This document shows positions 57,376 through 64,000 of a stretch of 64,000 bases of DNA, piece by piece (position 1 is the first letter of the stretch; the number at the start of each line of letters is the position of its first letter). Where the stretch lies: NCBI GenBank assembly GCA_964020085.1, contig OZ026601.1, positions 18,396,930 to 18,460,929 of the forward strand, in the 5' to 3' direction. The notes beneath the pieces are model-generated. The model was given only the letters and a program-made list of their open reading frames with translations, did not search any database and was not told where the DNA came from. The position numbers were made by a program, and so were the translations under genes. This DNA is from Micromussa lordhowensis (lineage: Eukaryota; Cnidaria; Anthozoa; Scleractinia; Lobophylliidae).

Positions 57376-60322
57376 GAGGCCTTCCAAGGGGTTTTGGCGA
57401 CAGGCGACATTGCTCAAAAATGTGGCGACAATCTTTTTCTGATTCAGCGACAGCCGACAAAAACTGACAGAAAAAGCGCGACAATTTGCGACAGCGACAA
57501 TCCATTTTTACTTTTGACAAAGCCACATGTTTTCACTTTGCTTTTTTCGACAGCGACGTTGTTACCAAGCAGTGTGATTCCTTTGTGACCACGCCAATAA
57601 ATCATTACAAAGTCAATAAACCATTCAACTGTTGTCACGCAGTCGGTCTCTTGTTTCCTGTTGTCATGTCATGGTACAAAGGTCGGTTCATGTGTTGGCG
57701 TCACTGCTCTTTCGTTATCTTGCGCCAAATGCGAAAGTTCATCCCTGTCATCCCTCGCTTATAGGTGCTTAAGTCGGGCGATATTCCTGGGTCGGCGGAT
57801 CTTTTTCTATTTTTTTTTTATTGGAAAACATCAGAAGAATCCCACAGCATTGTGAGAAAGAACAAAAAAAAAAGACAAAAAGAGTCACAAGAGGGAAGAG
57901 AAGAAAGGTAAGCTGGTTTTAAGTCAATAATGACAATAATTGCAGTTAATTATCTGCATGGCCACTATTGACTTAAATAAAAGGACGGTCAGTGCACGGT
58001 CATGGCATTATAAAGGATCATTGATATTAAGCTGTATTAAGTTGTGTTTGCTAATTAATAATGACGAGTAATCCTATTCATGATTATAATATGGAGATTA
58101 AACATTACGTTCTCGGTGAACTGTGAGCTAACCAGCTCACTTACAGCCTGCGCGAAGTGTTTTGCGGTGAACACAAATGACGGCTTCTTCCTCACATTTT
58201 CGCTTCATTTCTCAGTGCTTGAACACTTACGTTTAATCGACACTTATATACTAAATTAAAGAACCCCTGTCTTGAAAGGCTTTAAAGCAGCGTTTAAAGA
58301 TCATTAAAATTGAGATGAGTTCAGTAGAAACATTGCCCAAGATTCGCTCACAGCATGATATGATGCGGTTAACGTGACAAAAATCCAGATCTCATGGTAG
58401 CAATAGACGACCGATCGTAAATAGTATGATTATGATGGTAATGCTTTGTAGTACAGTATGTGGCGTGTGCCTATAAAACCGGCTTGTTAACAGAAAAGGT
58501 CAGAAAATTTTTGATTTTGCTTCGTCAACAAAATACGTCGAAAAACGAAGGTGTCTCACGATACATCAAGAATTTGTGTGGCTCTCGCGCGAATGCGTGC
58601 GAATAGGCTCGATTACCAGCCGCTGTTTGGGAAATGGGCCAGCACTCCTCCCTCTCAGGGAGGTAGGCCAGACGGGAGCGCTAGAGGAGAAACCAATTTT
58701 TGGTGCAAGGAATTTCTAGAGATTAAGCTACATAAGATCACGTAACCTTTTTTGCTGTACAGTGTAGATAATTCTGACAATTCTAATACATGATAAATGT
58801 TAGGCGAGGCCTGGCCGAAGAGGTCTGTTTTCTCCTTTGCCGGAAAGTGACGTTTGCTGTATATACCGTCATCGTAGTTATCTCTACCACAATAAAAGGC
58901 ATACAAGACCTCATACTGAAAAATGTCAAACCGTCTTTTTAAATTACTTTAGGGTAATTTTCTGGGAAGAAAAGGATAATGTACTCCTACATCAGACCAG
59001 AGCCCCCACCGCAGCCCCTCTCATTTTCTATCTCCCGTGATATTTCTGCTCCAAGACATCCAATGCCAATGTGCTGCTTTCCTCCCAAACTGTTTTGGCC
59101 ATAAAACCAAGCATCGCCGGTATTTTAGGAAGATCGGTGATTTCAACGCCTTTTTATCTTGGAGTTGCAGCTGAGGATATTTATCATGATCAACACGTAG
59201 AAATTTTGTCAAAAATCAACATCTATCTTCCCTCCCTTAAAATAGCGCATCAAGTTGACATACCCGAAGAGACTGTCGGATTGGTCCTTGAATCCTTAGA
59301 AGTAGCGTCTAGCGAAGCAATACTGCTAACCGAGGAAGTGTATGAAGGATCATGAAGGGGTGGTAAATGTTTTCAGGGAGGCAAGGGATCTTTGCATTGA
59401 AGGTGATGACAACAGTGTAGATCTCGTCACAGAGGAAACAGACTGCTTCGACGATGATATAAACAGTGTTGTCTGTGCTGACTCTATCGCGCTGTCTAGT
59501 ACATATGCACTTCCCGAGGAAGTAGTATCCGTCCACCGACGAGGCTGGAATTGTAACTGACTCAACACCTTTGGTTTGTTCTTGCGTTGCGCTTTTTTTC
59601 CTACCAAACTCAATTGATTAACTACTACCATTCTGCTTCCATCCCTGAGGCGTGGTGAATTTAGCGCGGAGTTCTACTTTTGAAACGTTAACACTTTCAG
59701 TTTGTATGGTTACGTGTCACTTTTGATACATCAATGAAACATTTAAAATATGCGACGGCCTCCGTCAAGCCTGGTGCCTCTGTGCGCTATGGTGTTGCTT
59801 CAGCAATCGAAATTCATTTGCACTGATGCTTATTTGATTAGCTGAGTTCCATGCGACGATAGCGCGACGTTTGAATCGTTGAGCTGAGCTCTTTATTCAA
59901 ACGATCAACAGTACGTTAATATATCAACCAAAAAACTTCCAAGAACTGTGTTCCTGTATGACTGTAAATTTAAGTCAGTATGAGACTGAGGAGAGGAACA
60001 AAAGCTAACCACCGATCGACAATGAAACACGACAGGCGGAAAACAAAGTATGGGCGAGTTTTTGTCACTATAGCGATCTTTGTGACTTATATTTCTAATG
60101 AAGCTATTACAAAATTATACGTAAAGTTATACGACGTAGACTTGTGTGTCGTTGATCTTCGTTTTAATACGGGCACTAACAATAGCAGAAAATAGTAAAT
60201 TATAGAAACTACTGACTTTCGTACGACAGCGACATTTGTATTATGACCTATTATGGCGAAAAAGCGACAGCGACATTTGTAACGAGCGACAAAGCGACAT
60301 CAAAAACCCCCTTGGAAGGCCT
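57376..60322. mobile_element. 2.95-kb TIR element with GCGACA subterminal repeats
   Basis: The ends are GAGGCCTTCCAAGGGG(G)TTTT and its complement, flanked by AACAAA (57,370-57,375 and 60,323-60,328; 6-bp TSD). Next to the left end, GGCGACA/GCGACA words recur about ten times (57,396-57,560); next to the right end, inverted and direct copies of GCGACA lie at about 60,225-60,300. It lies in an intron of the KDZ gene. Internal plus-strand frames (59,071-59,355 and 59,342-59,560) have acidic, ordinary-looking composition but no domain I recognise, so it is probably a non-autonomous or decayed element. Confidence 0.85.
59041..59570 (+). other. Unrecognised open frames inside the TIR element
   Basis: Two overlapping plus-strand frames (about 95 and 72 residues; the second is acidic, with EGDDNSVDLVTEETD) share a direction and could be one gene with a frame change near 59,345. 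Helix-like segments such as IYLPSLKIAHQVDIPEET are present. No family recognised and no catalytic motif seen. Confidence 0.25.
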
Positions 60323-62489
60323 CAACAAACGGGGCTTGGTTAGTAAATATTAAAGCTGCAAAAAAAGTCTTGCAATTGGAGCAACAGGGATACAGTTTCA
60401 GCACTACCGGTATCTCCTGGCATAATGCCTCTCTAAATCAATGGCAGTCTCATTACCATTACATCTTAGTTGTTGTTTTATTCACTCACGTTGAGTTTTT
60501 GTTTCTTGTGCAGGAGTAACATATGGCTTTTCTGTTATGATTTCCAGTGAATCACCCAATGTACCATTTACAATTATTCGTACCAGATTCCCACAAGGTT
60601 TGTACTCCCTATCTCTAGTGTACATAATGTATTATAAGATACATTGCTTTCAGAATCGTTCATGTCCAACATCTGCTTTTTCTTCATCTTTTTACAGCTC
60701 CAAAGACCATTGTGTACGATAATGGGTGCAATCTTCATGAATATGCTCTCAACCGAGATCCAGTACACTTCAAGAATTCAACATTTCTAGTTGACCGACT
60801 ACACTGGCGAGATCACACAGGTTATTGACAATCTATAGTTGAAATATGCTTATTCAAACAAAACTCATGACACACGAAGGAATAAGACAAGAATTAAAAA
60901 TTACAGCTCAACCTAGATGGTGGCAGTTGACAATGTCAAAACAAGTCAGCAGCATTATTTCCAAAAAATGGGTTGCAAAAATACATGTTTACGAAAGAAA
61001 ATTGTTCTATGCTTTGTTATCTCTTCTACCGGACCATACACTAGCATTTTGATCATCAATATTGTACTTATGTTATTGCAGGCTGTTCTTCTGCCTACAA
61101 CATATCTATTTACCCAGAGATGGACACACGTAACACCCTAGTTACAGAGCAAAAGGAACTCTGTTCTTCAAAGAGTTAAGAGTGCACTATCTTACATGAA
61201 TCAAGACAATTTCATGCGCCACTGTAAATTTTATCTTTGGTATAGAAATAAGAAAATCATTGCAAGTTCATCAAGGTAGAAGTGTTTTCTTTCTAGCAAT
61301 TCTGGATAATATAGGAGCCCACATTTGAACTAAGGCTTCCAGTGTAAATACGAATTTGCACAGCAGGTCATCAGTAACTTATTGATTTATTACAGTGTAT
61401 GATGTTTCAGTCCTATCAAACACTTTATGCGCCTTACCGGTATATTCTTTTATTCTCAGTGTGATGTCATGTTGAATAATTACAGATAATGATTGCATAC
61501 TTTATGTATTTGACAACCTTATTGTTACAAACTGCTATGGTTAGTGTATGCCCATAGTTTAGGTATCTGATGGACATTGTGATACCTAAGAACGCCTTGT
61601 AATAAGCATTCCACAAGCTTCCCAGAAATGAGACATTCATTGATTTATCTTGTAGTTATCACCGTAGTTCGCTTGTTTATGTAGTGGCTAGATTTATTGT
61701 TACAAAATACGATGGGTAAGGTATGCCCATAATTTGGATATATTGTAACCATTACGATATTTAAGAACTTCTTCCAACAAGAATTGGACACGTTTCCCAG
61801 AAATTAGAGACATTTGGTGCATTCTCTCGTTGTAGTAATGTAGATAGAGGACCACCCTAATTAACTTAGTGTTAGTGTTAACTTAGTGTTAGCTGGTGAT
61901 ATCATCTGTAAATATTGTTTTTATTATTATTATTATTATTATTATAGTAATCGTCGTAGTTCGCTTATATATGTAGTGACTCGATTTTGTATTGTTAAAA
62001 AAAAACCGGGGTTAAGGTATGCCCATAATTTGGGTATATGGTAACCATTGTGATATATAGGCACTTCTTGCAACAAGCATATCGTAAGCTTCAGAGAGAA
62101 TGATCAGTTGTTGATTTTTCTCACCGTAGGTCGCTCGTTGATGTAGTGACTTGATTTAGTATTGCTTAAAAAATCCATGGGTAACGTATGCCCATAATTT
62201 TGGTATATGGTAGTCATTATGATATTTGGGAAGGTCTAACAAGCATTGCATATGCTTCCGAGTGTTTAAAGACATTTGTTGTAGCGATCGTCGTAGCTCG
62301 CTTGTTTATGTAATGACTCGATTTAGTATTGCTAAAAAACTACCATGGTTAATGTGTGCGTATAATTTGGTTATATGGTAACTATTATGATATTTAAGAA
62401 CTTCTTCCAACAAGCATTGCATACGCTTTCCAGAAATTAAAGACATTTGTTAATTTATCTCGTAGCGATCATCCTAGTTCGCTTGTTTA

Positions 62490-62873
62490 TGCACCATGTG
62501 TACATATGAATGTTGTGCCGCGTAGCACTATAAACACAAATGGTGGAACAGAGAATTAACTCTGAAGTGTAAATTAAAGTGCTAATTCAACCCATGAATA
62601 ACCTACTGGGCGTTAGCCCTAATAAAGGGAAACAGGGAACCACATGAGGTAAAGAAAAAATCTTTTGACCTCGATGGGAATCGAACCCACAACCTCCGGA
62701 TTAGATCTACTGTCACTCTGCCGACTGAGCTATGAGATTTGGGACGATTTAGGTGGTGAAGTAAGGGTACATATGAATGTTGTGCCACGTAGCACTATGA
62801 ACACAAATGTTGGAACAGAGAATTATCTCTGAAGTGTAAATTAATGTGCTAATATTATTATTACCGTATATAG
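62490..62873 (-). repeat. tRNA-derived SINE inserted in satellite, with ~87-bp direct repeats
   Basis: The minus strand has an A box TAGCTCAGTCGGCAGAG and B box GGGTTCGATTCCC (62,665-62,740). Acceptor and anticodon stems do not pair well, so this is a tRNA-derived head, not a tRNA gene. It is flanked by direct repeats of about 87 bases (62,502-62,586 and 62,767-62,853, starting TACATATGAATGTTGTGCC). The satellite resumes at about 62,874. Confidence 0.75.
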
Positions 62874-63060
62874 GTAGTAACTCGATTTAGTATTGCTAAA
62901 AAACTACCATGGTTGACGTATGCCCATAATTTGGGTATATGGTAACCATTATGATATTTGGGAAAATCTAACAAGCATTGCATACGCTTCCGAAAATTTA
63001 AAGAGATTTGTTGATTTATCTCGTAGCGATCGTCGTAGTTCGCTTGTTTTTTAGTATTGC

Positions 63061-63422
63061 TAATTAAAAACAATAACAACAACAACAACTAGCTTAATGT
63101 GCATGACCATAAATACATACAGTGTTGCAAAAGCTTTTATAAACTAAGACTAAAACAGTAACAATTATCATAATCGTATAGTAATGGTTTGATAGAGCAA
63201 TTAATTAACGAGCAATTAACGAGAAATTAACGTTGGTTTGATTGGAAAGTAGAATATTACGTAAATCAAAGCAAGATGAAATATATTTTGTTAATTGAAT
63301 ATTAATATAATGATCTGAAGAAGTCATAAGGTCGCTAATGGCTTGTAACGAAGGTAATTGCTTAAAATTGGGAATGATATGTTCTATTTTTTCATAAAAT
63401 TTATTTCTTAGAATAGAGTATT
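63061..63422 (-). mobile_element. LINE 3' end inserted in satellite, 6-bp TSD
   Basis: The insertion is flanked by TATTGC (63,055-63,060 and 63,423-63,428). On the minus strand the frame 63,422-63,205 encodes a C-terminal non-LTR-like segment (IEHIIPNFKQL, MTSSDHYINIQLTKYI, FDLRNILLS), followed by a tail of GTT repeats (plus-strand AAC repeats, 63,069-63,090). Without it the satellite word GTATTGCAAAAAACTACC is restored. Confidence 0.82.
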
Positions 63423-64000
63423 TATTGCAAAAAACTACCATGGTTAACCTTTGCCCATAATTTGGGTATGTGGTAACCTTTGTGATATATAAGCACTTTT
63501 TTTTCTTATTTTCGCAACAAGCACTGGTAAGCTTGAGAGAGAATAAATAAAGTTGTTGATTTTTCTCACCGTAGTTCGCTCGTTGATGTAGTGACTTGAT
63601 TTAGTATTGCTTAAAAAATACCATGGTTAACGTCTGCCCATAATTTGGGTATATGGTAACCATTGTGATATTTGGGAACATCTAATAAGCATTGCATACG
63701 CTTCCGAGAATTTAAAGAGATTTGTTGATTTATCTCGTAGCGATCATCGTAGTTCGCTTGTTTTTTAGTATTGCTAAAAAAAAAACTACCATGGTTAACC
63801 TATGCCCATAATTTGGGTATATGGTAACCTTTGTGATATATAAGCACTTCTCGCAACAAGCACTGGTAAGCTTGAGAGAGAATAAATAAAGTTGATTTTT
63901 CTCACCGTAGTTCGCTCGTTGATGTAGTGACTTGATTTAGTATTGCTTAAAAAACACCATGGTTAATGTATGCCCATAATTTGGGTATATGGTAACCATT

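Larger units (their letters stand above)
53780..61279 (+). pseudogene. KDZ-type (Kyakuja-Dileera-Zisupton) transposase gene, decayed
   Basis: Phase-consistent exons: 53,780-53,992; 54,256-54,771; 55,304-55,445; 55,925-56,215; 56,446-57,107; 60,514-60,597; 60,698-60,820; 61,081-61,279. Features in order: a Cys/His cluster FSCLSCTRCPRDCDH; PVCPDTGALL; CSQCQSAW; YYRPCSDVSCGSRLLYDGRE; CPICGCNNVDTIICDGTSLA; PLLRG...CNKKAGRHPSLLPGIF, then CEHGVTYGFSVM; and the catalytic-type YDNGCNLHEYALNRDP, VDRLHWRDH, then LSYMNQDNFMRH. CxC clusters plus the YDN-C-NLH / VDR-HW-DH core are typical of KDZ transposases. Breaks: frame change near 54,438; splice donor ATAAGTAT instead of GTAAGTAT at 56,216; one extra base near 61,157. 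The upstream start is not identified. The largest intron holds a 2.95-kb TIR element. Confidence 0.72.
61500..64000. repeat. ~170-bp satellite array
   Basis: The word ATGCCCATAATTTGGGTATA (or a variant) recurs at about 61,548, 61,723, 62,018, 62,187, 62,358, 62,922, 63,452, 63,637, 63,804 and 63,971. Undisturbed spacings are 167-185 bp. Each unit also has TAGTTCGCTTGTTTATGTAG, GATTTAGTATTGCTAAAAAA and ACCATGGTTAACGTATGCCC. The array runs to the window end. Two insertions (SINE and LINE end) and an (ATT)n run near 61,920 explain the longer gaps. Confidence 0.92.

Noticed and set aside
62660..62745. Functional tRNA gene on the minus strand
   Set aside because: A and B boxes are good, but acceptor and anticodon arms pair poorly and it sits in a repeat; judged a SINE head.

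Overview
The window looks like repeat-rich, AT-rich DNA of a marine invertebrate, most likely a cnidarian such as a coral. That is inference. It rests on low coding density, phase-consistent GT/AG introns, a Penelope-like element with GIY-YIG, a KDZ-type transposase, a repetitive gene family I associate with anthozoan genomes, and CR1/L2-like retrotransposon ends. No ordinary single-copy host gene was recognised. Almost everything recognisable is mobile or viral in origin.

The core of the window (about 5.95-46.9 kb) is a head-to-tail series of six copies of one mobile element, all in the same orientation. A full unit is about 8.0 kb. It has a left end with GGAAC/GTTCC palindromes, then a tandem array of 63-bp units each containing GGAACA-NNN-TGTTCC, then a plus-strand gene for a C2H2 zinc finger / tyrosine recombinase / Myb protein. 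Convergent to that lies a minus-strand multi-exon gene for a superfamily 3 (SF3) helicase protein with an acidic/coiled-coil tail and a C-terminal PCNA-binding-like (PIP) motif. A block of hairpin-forming repeats comes last, before the next copy. Copy 4 (30,574-38,571) is the best preserved: its recombinase gene is open throughout, and its helicase gene is broken only by one in-frame TGA after the helicase domain. Copies 3, 4 and the left half of 5 are nearly identical with a 7,998-bp period. Copies 1, 2, 6 and the right half of 5 are older and decayed. I know of no named transposon superfamily with this gene pair, and I propose it as the candidate undescribed system.

Layout: 0-4.4 kb, intergenic DNA with a retroelement tail and short tandem repeats; 4.4-5.7 kb, decayed Polinton/adintovirus-type packaging ATPase; 5.95-9.7 kb, copy 1; 10.56-12.14 kb, inverted-repeat-bounded block; 12.4-18.95 kb, copy 2; 18.95-21.3 kb, foldback sequence and a Penelope-like element; 21.7-30.57 kb, copy 3 (with a LINE insertion); 30.57-38.57 kb, copy 4; 38.57-43.8 kb, copy 5 (with a second LINE insertion); 44.7-45.8 kb, foldback DNA with a nested TTAA MITE; 46.1-46.9 kb, copy 6 remnant; 47.6-51.4 kb, decayed cysteine-rich multi-copy gene; 52.4 kb, TA-flanked MITE; 53.8-61.3 kb, decayed KDZ transposase gene with a 2.95-kb TIR element in an intron; 61.5-64 kb, a ~170-bp satellite interrupted by a SINE and a LINE end.

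How the genes may work together is inference. The recombinase would catalyse strand exchange at element ends, the GGAAC array would be the landing pad of an element protein, and the SF3 helicase with a PIP motif would couple the element (perhaps a circle) to host replication. That would explain head-to-tail arrays, although unequal crossing-over could make them too.
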